DNA of 64,000 bases. Source: CAMAUF01 sp046152925 (GTDB lineage Bacteria; Chloroflexota; Dehalococcoidia; Tepidiformales; Tepidiformaceae). A program made the position numbers and the translations under genes. Location: assembly GCA_046152925.1 (NCBI GenBank), contig JBJXFX010000058.1, forward strand, positions 72,913 to 136,912. Direction: 5' to 3'. The notes under the pieces are model-generated. The model was not told the DNA's origin and did no database searches. It worked only from the letters and a program-made list of their open reading frames with translations. Below, piece by piece: positions 8,382 through 17,006 of the stretch (position 1 is the stretch's first letter; each line of letters starts with the position of its first letter).

Positions 8382-8600
8382 CTACTCCGCGACCGCCAGC
8401 GAGCCCGTTACCGGGACCGGGATGATCGCTCCGGGGGCACGCGATGTCAGCCCGAGGACTTCGATGCTCTCAATCGCGCCCGTCTCTGGGTTGAGGCGAG
8501 CCACGATGTCGTCCCCCAGGAACTCCGTCTCTTGGTCCGGCCGGCGCGGGCCGAAATCGATATGGAGGATATCGCCAACGCGGTCGTAGGAAAGGGTCAT
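8382..8600 (-). CDS. DUF2283 domain protein, 72 aa
   Basis: Small protein of the DUF2283 family: MTLSYDRVGDILHIDF opens the typical beta-hairpin, followed by FLGDDIVARLNPETGAIESIEVLG. No enzymatic function is established. It lies 6 bp downstream of a 57-residue membrane ORF on the same strand; its ribosome site AAAGG overlaps that ORF's stop, so the two are likely translated together. It converges on the nucleotidyltransferase gene with a 7-bp gap. Confidence 0.8.
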   Translation of the reverse strand: MTLSYDRVGDILHIDFGPRRPDQETEFLGDDIVARLNPETGAIESIEVLGLTSRAPGAIIPVPVTGSLAVAE

Positions 8601-8606
8601 GGTCGC

Positions 8607-8780
8607 TTACCTTTGCGGCAGTGTCCCAGAAACGTCAGCACCAGACGCCCCGCGTTCGGTGCTGGCGGCCTTCCGCCTGCGAGCAAGCCGCCGCTCAAAC
8701 CAGGAGAACGTGGCCTCGGCCATCAGGCCGCCAACCAGCGAGATCACGGCGCCGATTCCCAGGAGTTCCGGAGTGCTCAT
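8607..8780 (-). CDS. Small single-span membrane ORF, 57 aa
   Basis: Short ORF starting at ATG 8780 and ending TAA 8607. Product begins MSTPELLGIGAVISLVGGLM, a hydrophobic N-terminal helix, then a basic stretch FERRLARRRKA and a polar tail. This fits a small single-pass membrane protein with a cytoplasmic basic tail. Support: it fills the space between purL and the DUF2283 gene, and its stop is 6 bp from the next start, whose SD lies at its 3' end. I recognise no family. Its own upstream SD is weak (TAGGCCT), so expression is not certain. Confidence 0.5.
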   Translation of the reverse strand: MSTPELLGIGAVISLVGGLMAEATFSWFERRLARRRKAASTERGASGADVSGTLPQR

Positions 8781-8796
8781 AGGCCTAGTCTACCAC

Positions 8797-8812
8797 GGGC
8801 CAGTACCGGCCC
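8797..8812 (-). terminator. Short hairpin downstream of purL
   Basis: GGGCC (8797-8801) and GGCCC (8808-8812) around a 6-nt loop, 48 bp past the purL stop on the minus strand. Weak terminator candidate; there is no T tract. Confidence 0.25.
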
Positions 8813-8859
8813 ATCGCACGCGGGAATCCTGCCGTTTCGGCCGTCACGCGCAACCCGCG

Positions 8860-11088
8860 TCAGCTGACCAGCGCTTCCCACGCCTCGCGCAGCGCGTCCG
8901 GCGTGCATTCCACCGGCCCAAAGGTGAAGACGGGGGCCTCCGTCGTCCGGCCGAGACGCGTGACCGGGACGCCCATCTCGCGGGCCAAGTCCTCCAGGCG
9001 CGCCGGGCCGCCCATCCGCCGGTACGTCTCCGGCGGCAAGCTCACGACGATCCGGCCTTGGCCTTCGCCAAAAAGCGCGGCATCCAGCCGGCCCGGCAGC
9101 TCCGCCGCGGCCCCCCGGAACCCCAAGCCCCCGATGATCGCCGATTCCGCCAGCGTCACCGCCAGGCCGCCCTCGGAGCAGTCGTGCGCGCTGAGCAGCA
9201 ACCCCTCGGAGTGCAACAGGAGGACGAGCTGCTGCAAGCGGAGCTCCGCCTGGAGGTCCACGGCCGGCAACCCGGCGACCAGCCCGTGGCGGGCCTCCAG
9301 GTACTCGCTCCCGGCGAGCGTGGCCGCCGGTTGTTCGAGGCCAGCGCCCAAGAGCCAAACCTCGCAGTCAGGCTGCTTGAACCCAGCCGTGATGTGCCGC
9401 TCAACGTCGTCGAGGACGCCGAGCAGGCCAATGATCGGCGTCGGATACACAGGACGGCCAGCCGTCTCGTTGTAGAGGCTCACGTTGCCGCTCACCACCG
9501 GGATGTTGAAGGTCGTGCACGCCTCCGCGATCCCGTGGACCGCTTGCGAAAGCTGGAAATAAACGTCCGGCTTCTCCGGGTTGCCAAAGTTGAGTCCGTC
9601 GGTCACGGCAACCGGCGTCGCGCCGGTGCAAACCACGTTGCGCGCCGCCTCCGCCACCGCGATCGCGGCCCCCGCGTAGGGGTCGAGGAAGCCGTAGCGG
9701 CCGTTGCAGTCGGTCTTCACCGCGATGCCCCGGTTCGTCCCGGGGACACGGATCACGGCGGCGTCGCCTCCAGGGGCTACGACCGTGTTGTTCAGCACCT
9801 GTTGGTCGTACTGGCGGTAGACACCGCGATTGCTCGCGATGTTCGGGCGCGCCAGGAGCTCCAGCAACGCTGCCGTCGCCCCGTCATGCGTCAGGTCCGG
9901 CAGGCTGGCAAGGTCGAAGCGGTTCAGCTCGGCGACCTCGGGGGCGAGGACGCCCTCCCTCCGGTAGAGCGGCGGGTCGCCCGCAATCGCTGTCGGCACT
10001 CGCGCGACCTCGACACCGTTGTCGTGGATCACGACGTCATTCCCGGTGGTCACCGTCCCGATTTCGGCGCAGTGCAGCTCCCAATGCTCGAACAGACGGC
10101 GGACATCGGCGACGTGCTCGCGCTTGGCGATCACCAGCATCCGCTCCTGGCTCTCGCTGAGCATGATTTCGTAGGGCCGCATGCCGGACTCGCGGCGCGG
10201 GACGTTTGCGAGCTCCAGGATCGCCCCCGACCCGCCTTTGTCGCAGCACTCGACCACAGAGGATGTGAGCCCGGCCGCGCCGAGGTCCTGGAGCCCGACG
10301 ATCCAGTCCGCGTGCTGAGAGGCGAGTTCGTAGCACGCCTCCATCAAGAGCTTTTCCATGAACGGGTTGCCGACTTGGACGGCGGGGCGCATCTCTTCGA
10401 AGCGCGCCTCCGGGTCGGTGCGGCTGGCGAGCCCGCTCGCGCCATGGATGCCGTCGCGGCCCGTGTCGGAGCCAACGAGGAGGAAGACGTTGCCAACGCC
10501 GCGCGCCTTGGCCGAAAGCAGCTTCGACGTCTCGGCGATGCCGACGCACATCGCGTTGACGAGCGGGTTTCCGCCATAGCCCTTGGAGAAGAACACCTCA
10601 CCGCCCACGTTCGGGATGCCCAGGCAGTTCCCATAGCCTCCAATGCCCGCAACCACGCCTTCGAACAGGTAGCGGTTGTTCGCTTCTTCGAGCGGGCCAA
10701 AGCGAAGCGAGTCGAGGATCGCGATCGGGTAGGCGCCCATCGCAAAGATGTCCCGCACGATGCCGCCCACGCCCGTCGCCGCCCCCTGGTAGGGCTCGAT
10801 CGCGCTCGGGTGGTTGTGGGACTCCACCTTCATGACGACGCAGAGGCCGTCACCGATGTCAATCGCGCCTGCGTTCTCGGCGCCTGCGCGGGTCAACACC
10901 CGGTCGCCAACGCTGGGGAGGAGGCGAAGGAGGATTTTGCTGTTCTTGTAACCGCAATGCTCGCTCCAAAGGGAGCCGAACATCCCGAGCTCGACCTCAT
11001 TGGGTTCGCGGCCGAGACGCTGGACCAAGAGGTCGTATTCAGCGCGGCTAAGGGCGACGGCATCAAGGGCGGCTTGGTCAACGGGCAT
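8860..11088 (-). CDS. purL: Phosphoribosylformylglycinamidine synthase subunit PurL
   Basis: Large subunit of FGAM synthase in purine biosynthesis; it converts FGAR, ATP and ammonia (delivered by PurQ) to FGAM. The 742-residue length is that of the small PurL form working with separate PurQ and PurS. Visible family signatures are GREPNEVELGMFGSLWSEHCGYKNSK near residue 30, KVESHNHPS, GNCLGIPNVGGE and, in the second half, KTDCNGRY and SGNVSLYNE. ATG 11088 is chosen; an upstream in-frame GTG at 11112 would add eight residues not typical of PurL. purQ lies on the same strand but behind an unrelated membrane-protein gene. No purS-like ORF was seen nearby. Confidence 0.96.
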   Translation of the reverse strand: MPVDQAALDAVALSRAEYDLLVQRLGREPNEVELGMFGSLWSEHCGYKNSKILLRLLPSVGDRVLTRAGAENAGAIDIGDGLCVVMKVESHNHPSAIEPYQGAATGVGGIVRDIFAMGAYPIAILDSLRFGPLEEANNRYLFEGVVAGIGGYGNCLGIPNVGGEVFFSKGYGGNPLVNAMCVGIAETSKLLSAKARGVGNVFLLVGSDTGRDGIHGASGLASRTDPEARFEEMRPAVQVGNPFMEKLLMEACYELASQHADWIVGLQDLGAAGLTSSVVECCDKGGSGAILELANVPRRESGMRPYEIMLSESQERMLVIAKREHVADVRRLFEHWELHCAEIGTVTTGNDVVIHDNGVEVARVPTAIAGDPPLYRREGVLAPEVAELNRFDLASLPDLTHDGATAALLELLARPNIASNRGVYRQYDQQVLNNTVVAPGGDAAVIRVPGTNRGIAVKTDCNGRYGFLDPYAGAAIAVAEAARNVVCTGATPVAVTDGLNFGNPEKPDVYFQLSQAVHGIAEACTTFNIPVVSGNVSLYNETAGRPVYPTPIIGLLGVLDDVERHITAGFKQPDCEVWLLGAGLEQPAATLAGSEYLEARHGLVAGLPAVDLQAELRLQQLVLLLHSEGLLLSAHDCSEGGLAVTLAESAIIGGLGFRGAAAELPGRLDAALFGEGQGRIVVSLPPETYRRMGGPARLEDLAREMGVPVTRLGRTTEAPVFTFGPVECTPDALREAWEALVS

Positions 11089-11125
11089 GGCAGTAGGGTA
11101 GCGGCGGGCCACGATAGGCCCCAGA

Positions 11126-12415
11126 TCAGCGGAAGTCGTACTTCAGCGTCCCCGTTGTGTCCCAGGGCGGGTCGACCGTCAGCCGCGCCGGCGTGGCGTC
11201 CGCCGGTATCGTGAAGGCGACCCGGACCGTGACGGTGGCATCTCGCTTCACGGCCGCGGGAGAGAGAGCGCCGCCAAGTTGGACGATGGAGGCCTCGCGC
11301 GTCTTCTTGGAAGGCTCCCCACCTTCCTCTGAGAACGAGTACGCGAGGCGGAAGTCCTCCGACCGCACCGTCCGGTCGCGCGTCGTCAGGTTGAAGTAGG
11401 TGAATTCGAAGACGACCACCCGCGAGGCGCTTCCGACGGCGAGGGCGCGCTGCACATCCGGAGAGGGGTCCGTGACCCGAAGCAATGCGACCACAAACGA
11501 AGGGTCCTCGCGGGGCCCCAGAAAGAAGCGCGGGGCGTCCGCGACGCCGCGCTCGAGACTGTCGTAATTGACATCGGCCTGCTGGCCCGTGCCCGCCGCG
11601 ACGCTCGCGCCCAGAAGGCCAGCCCAACCGCCCACCAACAAGAGCCCTATCAGACCCGAAGCGATGGTCGCCCCGCGTGAGGCCGGGCCGGCCTCCGCCG
11701 CAAGCGAGAATGGAGGGAAGCGGTCGTTGAGCGAAAGGAAGTAGCCCGAAACCCGGTAGTGCCAACGGAGGACGCCCGTCGCGAAACCGAACAATCCGCG
11801 CGGATAACGCCCAGTGAACAGGATCGCGAACCAGGCGAGGATGGTCACCACGAACAATGCGAACCCGAGGAAGCCCAGCAGGAAGAGATGCGGCGCGGTC
11901 AGGACCCACTTCCAGAGCAGCACACGCCAACGGCTCAGGCCGCCGCGCTCAGGTTGGTCATACGTGAGGCGGACGCGGCTTCCCTCGGCGTCCAAGCTCG
12001 GGAATTTGTCGGTGAGCAGCGCGCCGTAGGCCTGTGTCCGGGCCGCCCAGGCGAGGCCGCCTGTAACCCCATGAAAGAGCCATGTGGGGTACGACTTTCG
12101 GAAGAACACCGCGAGCCAGCCGATCGGAAACGCGCCGTAGGCGGCGAAATAGAAGAACGTGCCGAGCATCCAGGCGGGGACGAGCAAGAACAGGCGCAAA
12201 AGCGTCGAGAGCCGGCTCAACTTGCCCGGATACGCGACCGAGAAGTGCATCGGATACGGCTCACGCGGGGCGGTCGCGGGTTCGGCCGGCGGCGGCGGGA
12301 GCACGGGCCCGTCGAAGCGCAGCGCCGGCGCTTCGGGCGGGCGCTCGGCAGCTGCTGGTGCGTCGAAGGGCTGCGCTGGGCGGGGCCCGAGCGGTGAGAG
12401 GGGCTCGTCTGACAT
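11126..12415 (-). CDS. DUF4389 domain membrane protein
   Basis: Integral membrane protein of the DUF4389 family, function unknown. The N-terminal about 75 residues are Pro/Ala-rich and soluble. The core follows, with the family pattern YPMHFSVAYPGKLSRLSTLLRLFLLVPAWMLG, helices around IGWLAVFF and LGFLGFALFVVTILAWFAILFTGRYPRGLFGF, and LRWHYRVSGYFLSLNDRFPPFSL. A further helix (ATIASGLIGLLLVGGWAGLLGAS) precedes an about 170-residue outside domain predicted to be beta-rich. Start ATG 12415 follows GAGGAGCGGACG; a longer ORF start would overlap purQ. It is inserted between purQ and purL on the same strand, probably in the same transcript, which is unusual. Confidence 0.82.
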   Translation of the reverse strand: MSDEPLSPLGPRPAQPFDAPAAAERPPEAPALRFDGPVLPPPPAEPATAPREPYPMHFSVAYPGKLSRLSTLLRLFLLVPAWMLGTFFYFAAYGAFPIGWLAVFFRKSYPTWLFHGVTGGLAWAARTQAYGALLTDKFPSLDAEGSRVRLTYDQPERGGLSRWRVLLWKWVLTAPHLFLLGFLGFALFVVTILAWFAILFTGRYPRGLFGFATGVLRWHYRVSGYFLSLNDRFPPFSLAAEAGPASRGATIASGLIGLLLVGGWAGLLGASVAAGTGQQADVNYDSLERGVADAPRFFLGPREDPSFVVALLRVTDPSPDVQRALAVGSASRVVVFEFTYFNLTTRDRTVRSEDFRLAYSFSEEGGEPSKKTREASIVQLGGALSPAAVKRDATVTVRVAFTIPADATPARLTVDPPWDTTGTLKYDFR

Positions 12416-12435
12416 CGTCCGCTCCTCGTTCGCGC

Positions 12436-13140
12436 TCAGCGGCCCGCGGTCGCCATAGCGTGTTCGATGACCGAGCGCCAAATCAGGTTCCCGTCGGTGC
12501 CACCGACGACAGCCTCACCGGCGCGCTCCGGGTGGGGCATCATGCCGAGCACGTTGCCCCGTTCGTTGAGGATGCCAGCGATGTTATGGAGACTCCCGTT
12601 GGGGTTGCCCGCCCGCGTCGCTTCCCCGGCCTTGTCCACGTAGCGGAAGGCGACGCGCCCGTGGGTCTCCAGGCGTTGCACCGTTGCCTCGTCGGCGAAG
12701 TAGTTTCCCTCACCGTGGCTGATCGGCACGCGAAGGATCGCCCCTTCGGGGATCCCCGCGGTCCAGGGCGATGGCCCTCCTTCCCGCCGCAGCTCGCGCC
12801 ATTCGCAGCGGAACTGGAGGCTGTCGTTCCGTAACAGCGCTCCCGGAAGCAGGCCGCTCTCGCAGAGGATCTGAAAGCCGTTGCAGATGCCAACCACCGG
12901 CCCGCCGCGAGCCGCGAACGCCTGTACGGCATCCATCACCGGTGAAAAGCGCGCGATCGCACCGCAACGCAGGTGGTCGCCATAGGAAAAGCCGCCCGGC
13001 AACACGACCGCGTCGAAGCCTTCGAGCGATGTCTCGCGGTGCCACACAATCGCCGTTTCCTGGCCGAGGACCGGACCCAAGACCCGCTCGCAATCGCGGT
13101 CACTCCAAGTACCGGGAAATCGGACGATGGCGAAGCGCAT
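12436..13140 (-). CDS. purQ: Phosphoribosylformylglycinamidine synthase subunit PurQ
   Basis: Class I glutamine amidotransferase subunit that hydrolyses glutamine and channels ammonia to PurL. The N-terminus MRFAIVRFPGTWSDRDCERVL and the motif VVLPGGFSYGDHLRCGAIAR are PurQ-specific. The nucleophile Cys lies in VGICNGFQIL near residue 87, and the His-x-Glu of the triad in MMPHPERA near the C-terminus. 234 aa, normal length. Transcribed toward the DUF4389 gene and purL. Upstream is the HD-domain membrane protein on the same strand, 52 bp away. Confidence 0.96.
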   Translation of the reverse strand: MRFAIVRFPGTWSDRDCERVLGPVLGQETAIVWHRETSLEGFDAVVLPGGFSYGDHLRCGAIARFSPVMDAVQAFAARGGPVVGICNGFQILCESGLLPGALLRNDSLQFRCEWRELRREGGPSPWTAGIPEGAILRVPISHGEGNYFADEATVQRLETHGRVAFRYVDKAGEATRAGNPNGSLHNIAGILNERGNVLGMMPHPERAGEAVVGGTDGNLIWRSVIEHAMATAGR

Positions 13141-13192
13141 GGGCGTCGGTACTCCTCAGTGGGGCGTGCCTCCCGAGTATACCGGCTGCGGG

Positions 13193-15535
13193 CTAGTGGC
13201 CCCTGTGCGACCGGGTGGTCGTCTGGCCGCGCCGCGCCCTCCGGCCTGCGGCTGGGAGTTCGGGGGCTCCGTCCGGCTCCTCGGGCAGCGGCCCCTGTGC
13301 GATGCGCGCGATCTCTTCCGGGGCAGGGGTGGGGTAGGCGATCCGCGGGTGATAGATCGCGCGGAGCGTGGCCTTGAAGCTCCCCGCGACGGCGTGCAGG
13401 TCGCGCATGGTGATGTCGCAGTCATCAAGTTGGCCCTCGGCCAACCGCTCCGCGACGATCCCGTCGACGAGCTCGTCGATCGCGCGGCCGCCAGCCTGCT
13501 GGCTCGCGCGGACCACTGCCTCGCAGGAATCGGCGAGCATCACGATCGCGCTCTCACGCGTCTTGGGCCGGGGCCCGCCATAGCGGAACGGCTCCGGACT
13601 GACGGCCGGGTCGCGCTCGACGGCGGTGCGATAGAAGTACGACACCAGACGCGTGCCGTGGTGCTCGGGGATGAAATCGCGCACCACAGGCGGAATCCGG
13701 TAACGGACGGCGAGCTCAAGGCCGTTCGAGACGTGGGCCCGGATCGCCTGGGCGCTCGCCACCGGGTCGATCGAATCGTGCGGGTTGGCCACACCTTCCT
13801 GGGTGTTCTCGATGTAATACGCGGGCTGGGCGATCTTCCCGATGTCGTGGTAGTAGGCGCCCACGCGGGCGAGCAACGCGTCGCCCCCGATCCGATTGGC
13901 GGCCCGCTCGGCAAGCGCCCCGACCATCATCGAATGGTGGTACGTCCCGGGCGCCTCGTCCTGCATGCGGCGGAGGACCGGGTGCCCTCCCTGTGCCAGC
14001 TCCATGAGCTGGATACGCGTCGTGAGCCCGAACGCCATCGCCAGCAAGGTAAACCCGCCGCTCGCGAGGATGGCCGAGCCGATCCCGTTCAGCACGGCGG
14101 CCAAGACGAGCCAGCCGAGCGCCTCGTTCGAGCGAGGTTCGCTCGTCAGCCAGAATGCGAGCAGCACGCCCGCCGAGGCGGCCGTGCAGGTGATAGCGGC
14201 GACGCCGTACCGGCTCAAGCTCTCCGCCCGTGCCAAGGTGAGGGCGCCCGCCACGCCGGTCACGGCGAAGACCGCCGCCAGCTCTATCGCTTCGGTCGAG
14301 CTCACAAACGTCGACCCGGCGAGCCCAGGCGCGAGGGTCACCACCAGCGTCGCGAGGGCCGCCACGAGCCCCGCGACGACCACCGCGAAGCCGGCCCCGG
14401 TAAACGCGACCAAAAGCATCGGCACCGCCGCGAACGGGAGCGCGAACTGCAAGAAGAGGCCGTCGCGGTCCGGCATCAGCGCCGGCAGGGCGGTCCGCGC
14501 CGTCAGCGCCACCGCCCCAAGGAGCGCCACCGTTGCCCAAACCAGCCGGCGGTGGCTCTGCGCAAACGGCTGCATTTGGAGGAGGCAGCCGGCGAACAAC
14601 GCCCCGAACGCCCCAGCGAAGAGGATGCCCCCGCCCGTCCGCCAGAGGTCGAACGCGGAACGGAAGACGCCGGTCGCCCGCAGGGCCTCCACATCGCCGG
14701 CGTCCAGGACCTCGTCTTGGAGGGCAATCACCTGGCCACGCGAAAAGCTGACAATGACCGGGGCCTGGCGCTCACGCGCCTCGTCCCGCGCACGCCCCGT
14801 CGCTGCCTGGTCAACCGTGACGTTCGCGACGACGAAGGCTCGGAGGAGCTCTCGCTGGGCCGTGGCGGCGCCTGCGTCGAGCTTGGGCGACTGCGGGTCC
14901 TTCGCCGCCGCATCAAGGTGCTCCGATACGCGAGCCCCGCTCCCGCCGGGCTCCACGGCGATGCGAAGCAGGTCGCTCACGGCCGAAGTCACCGTCCGAG
15001 CGAGGGTCTCGAACGTATTGCGGTCGGTCGTCAACAGGGTGGCGTGGACTGTGGAGGGGATGGTCGCGGCCGAAACGAGGCTCGCCGCCTCCGAAAGCTG
15101 CTGTGCGGGCGAAAGCTCCGTCCGGCCGCGCAACACGCGGAAATCGGCAAACAGGCGGTCAATACGCTCGACCTGCTGCTGGCGGATGGCGGGGTCCGGC
15201 GGGAAGTAGATCTCCTTGACCGCCGCAGCCGCGCTCTCGCGGACGGCGTCGGTTTCGGCGGCGGATTCGTATTGGGCATCCCGATTCGCGACGAGCGTCC
15301 TGGGGGCGCGGTCTCCCTCGCGGACGACTTCGCTCCGCGGAAAGAGGGGAGCAAGCGCGAGGGCGACGACGACCGCCACTGCGACGCCACTCAACGCCGC
15401 CAAGCGGCGCGAAATCCTCACCTGCGGCCGTTGCTCCACGAGCGCAAGCGTAGCACCGGCCGGGCTCCCGCAGCGCACCCGCCGGTAAACCGCGGGCTTG
15501 CGCACACGCAGGCGCGTCGCCAAGGTTCCAGACAT
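13193..15535 (-). CDS. 7TM receptor with HD phosphohydrolase (PgpH-like)
   Basis: Membrane HD-domain phosphodiesterase resembling PgpH, which degrades the second messenger c-di-AMP. After an N-terminal helix (LAALSGVAVAVVVALALAPLF) there is an about 250-residue extracytoplasmic domain (7TMR-HDED type, with REGDRAPRTLVANRDAQYESAAETDAVRE), then seven closely spaced helices. The C-terminal HD domain follows: TYHHSMMVGALAERAA, the metal motif YYHDIGKIAQPAYYIENT, and DFIPEHHGTRLVSYFY. Length 780 aa fits the family. Start ATG 15535 is used, since a start at 15553 would touch the divergent luciferase-like gene. c-di-AMP as substrate is by family analogy. Confidence 0.88.
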   Translation of the reverse strand: MSGTLATRLRVRKPAVYRRVRCGSPAGATLALVEQRPQVRISRRLAALSGVAVAVVVALALAPLFPRSEVVREGDRAPRTLVANRDAQYESAAETDAVRESAAAAVKEIYFPPDPAIRQQQVERIDRLFADFRVLRGRTELSPAQQLSEAASLVSAATIPSTVHATLLTTDRNTFETLARTVTSAVSDLLRIAVEPGGSGARVSEHLDAAAKDPQSPKLDAGAATAQRELLRAFVVANVTVDQAATGRARDEARERQAPVIVSFSRGQVIALQDEVLDAGDVEALRATGVFRSAFDLWRTGGGILFAGAFGALFAGCLLQMQPFAQSHRRLVWATVALLGAVALTARTALPALMPDRDGLFLQFALPFAAVPMLLVAFTGAGFAVVVAGLVAALATLVVTLAPGLAGSTFVSSTEAIELAAVFAVTGVAGALTLARAESLSRYGVAAITCTAASAGVLLAFWLTSEPRSNEALGWLVLAAVLNGIGSAILASGGFTLLAMAFGLTTRIQLMELAQGGHPVLRRMQDEAPGTYHHSMMVGALAERAANRIGGDALLARVGAYYHDIGKIAQPAYYIENTQEGVANPHDSIDPVASAQAIRAHVSNGLELAVRYRIPPVVRDFIPEHHGTRLVSYFYRTAVERDPAVSPEPFRYGGPRPKTRESAIVMLADSCEAVVRASQQAGGRAIDELVDGIVAERLAEGQLDDCDITMRDLHAVAGSFKATLRAIYHPRIAYPTPAPEEIARIAQGPLPEEPDGAPELPAAGRRARRGQTTTRSHRGH

Positions 15536-15555
15536 CAGACCACCAGGAGGCACCG

Positions 15556-16419
15556 ATGCAGCTCGGCATCGTGTTCCCGCAACTCGAAATCGGCGACGAC
15601 CCGGTCGTCATCCGGGACTTCGCCCAGGCCGCGGAAGCCATGGGCTTTCACCACATCCTCATCTATGACCACGTCCTCGGCGCCGACCGCGACCGCCCCG
15701 GTGGCTTCCGCGGCCCATACGACAAGGATTCGACCTTCCACGAGCCGTTCGTGACGCTCGGCTACCTTGCCGGGCTGACCAAGACGATCGAGCTCGCCAC
15801 CGGCGTCATCATTTTGCCGCAGCGGCAAACCGCGCTGGTCGCGAAGCAGGCCGCCCAGGTCGACGTGCTTTCGGGCGGACGCCTCCGCCTCGGCGTCGGG
15901 ACCGGCTGGAACGATGTCGAATACGAGGCCCTCGGCGAGGACTTCCACAATCGCGGCAAACGCCAGGAGGAGCAGGTCGACCTCATGCGCGCCTTGTGGC
16001 GCGACGACGCGATCAGCTTCGACGGCAAGTGGCACAAAGTGACGAAAGCCGGGATCAAGCCGCGCCCGAAGCGCGACATCCCGATTTGGTTCGGGGGCAG
16101 CGCGCCGGCGCTCGTCCAGCGCATCGCCAAGCAGGGTGATGGCTGGATCCCGATCATGGGCCCGAACGACGCCGCCCGCGAGATGATCGCGGCGATTCAC
16201 ACAGCCATGACCGCTCACGGCCGCGACCCGCAGTCACTCGGCATTCAGGCGCAGGCCCAGGTCGCGGGTGGCAACCCGGAGCGCTGGGCAAAGAACGCCA
16301 GCGCCTGGCAGGCGCTTGGCGCGACCCACCTCGGGCTCGGCACGATGGGGGCCGGCCTCCCGAATGTCGAGGCCCACCTCAAAGCCGCAGAGCAATGGAA
16401 AGCCGCGATCACAGCCTAA
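15556..16419 (+). CDS. LLM class (probably F420-dependent) oxidoreductase
   Basis: Luciferase-like TIM-barrel oxidoreductase. The N-terminus MQLGIVFPQLEIGDDP, the segment HILIYDHVLGAD, the barrel strand LATGVIILPQRQTALVAKQAAQVDVLSGGRLRLGVGTGWNDVEYEAL and KPRPKRDIPIWFGG match the F420-binding subgroup rather than the FMN monooxygenases. 287 aa, single domain, cytoplasmic. A strong SD (CCAGGAGGCACCG) precedes ATG 15556. The gene is divergent from the HD membrane protein with only 20 bp between starts and converges on the inhibitor lipoprotein. Substrate unknown; a hydride transfer from reduced F420 is the family norm. Confidence 0.85.
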   Translation: MQLGIVFPQLEIGDDPVVIRDFAQAAEAMGFHHILIYDHVLGADRDRPGGFRGPYDKDSTFHEPFVTLGYLAGLTKTIELATGVIILPQRQTALVAKQAAQVDVLSGGRLRLGVGTGWNDVEYEALGEDFHNRGKRQEEQVDLMRALWRDDAISFDGKWHKVTKAGIKPRPKRDIPIWFGGSAPALVQRIAKQGDGWIPIMGPNDAAREMIAAIHTAMTAHGRDPQSLGIQAQAQVAGGNPERWAKNASAWQALGATHLGLGTMGAGLPNVEAHLKAAEQWKAAITA

Positions 16420-16422
16420 CCG

Positions 16423-16845
16423 TTAGTTCACGGTCACCTTGATGGTGTAGGTCTGCGCTGGCGGCACGCTCTCCCACGGCCTGCGATATTCGAGCACCAG
16501 CGTCGCCGTCCCCGTCTCCTTCGCCACGAAGGTGTAGAGGAGGCGCACCGGCGCGCCGACCGCGGGCGTGCCCGAGGCCGCCGTGGGGACGACGCTCGGC
16601 TCCCCTGTGAACTCAAGCGTAGCGGGCGCGGGCGCCTGGACGTTCCAGGTGAACCCCGTGGACGGGTTCGCCTCAAGTTCGATAAGCAGCTTGCCGCCCC
16701 TGGCGACGGTCGCTGCCGTGTCGTCCTTACTCACGCGCACCTCCGCGGGAGCATCATCGTCGTCGCCGCCATCGCAGGCGACCGCGACTGCCACCACGGC
16801 GGCAAGTGCTGCCCCAGCCAGGACCAGCATCCAGAACGGCTTCAT
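16423..16845 (-). CDS. Chagasin-like protease inhibitor (I42) lipoprotein
   Basis: Predicted exported inhibitor of papain-type cysteine proteases. Signal peptide MKPFWMLVLAGAALAAVVAVAVAC ends in a lipobox-like AVAC; an acidic DGGDDDD linker follows. The domain carries the chagasin loop motifs in order: NPSTGFTW (about residue 60), a Gly/Pro-rich loop (TPAVGAPVRLLYTFVA) and RPWE (about residue 124). Length 140 aa is usual for bacterial homologues. It converges on the luciferase-like gene with a 3-bp gap and is divergent from the cyclase-family gene. Confidence 0.85.
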   Translation of the reverse strand: MKPFWMLVLAGAALAAVVAVAVACDGGDDDDAPAEVRVSKDDTAATVARGGKLLIELEANPSTGFTWNVQAPAPATLEFTGEPSVVPTAASGTPAVGAPVRLLYTFVAKETGTATLVLEYRRPWESVPPAQTYTIKVTVN

Positions 16846-16938
16846 GGGTCACCTCACACGATCCAGGCTCGCAGGTTGGAGCCACCGTCTCAGCGGCCAA
16901 AAGGCCCGGAGTCGCGGGCCTCGCCGGTTAACTGGCCG

Positions 16939-16968
16939 TTGACACCCTTCGGCGCCCGCTCGAATACT
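16939..16968 (+). promoter_or_regulatory. Candidate promoter of cyclase-family gene
   Basis: Consensus -35 TTGACA (16939-16944), 18-nt spacer, -10 AATACT (16963-16968), 38 bp upstream of the start at 17007. It lies in the divergent gap between the chagasin-like gene and the cyclase. Confidence 0.55.
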
Positions 16969-17006
16969 GCGCCGCGGCCATTCCCGGCCCCTTGAAGGAG
17001 ACCCCC

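Noticed and set aside
8599..11214. 871-residue plus-strand ORF
   Set aside because: Shadow of purL; no recognisable domain and Arg-rich, as expected for antisense of a GC-rich gene.
13127..15754. 875-residue plus-strand ORF
   Set aside because: Antisense of the 7TM-HD gene, which shows clear helices and HD motifs.
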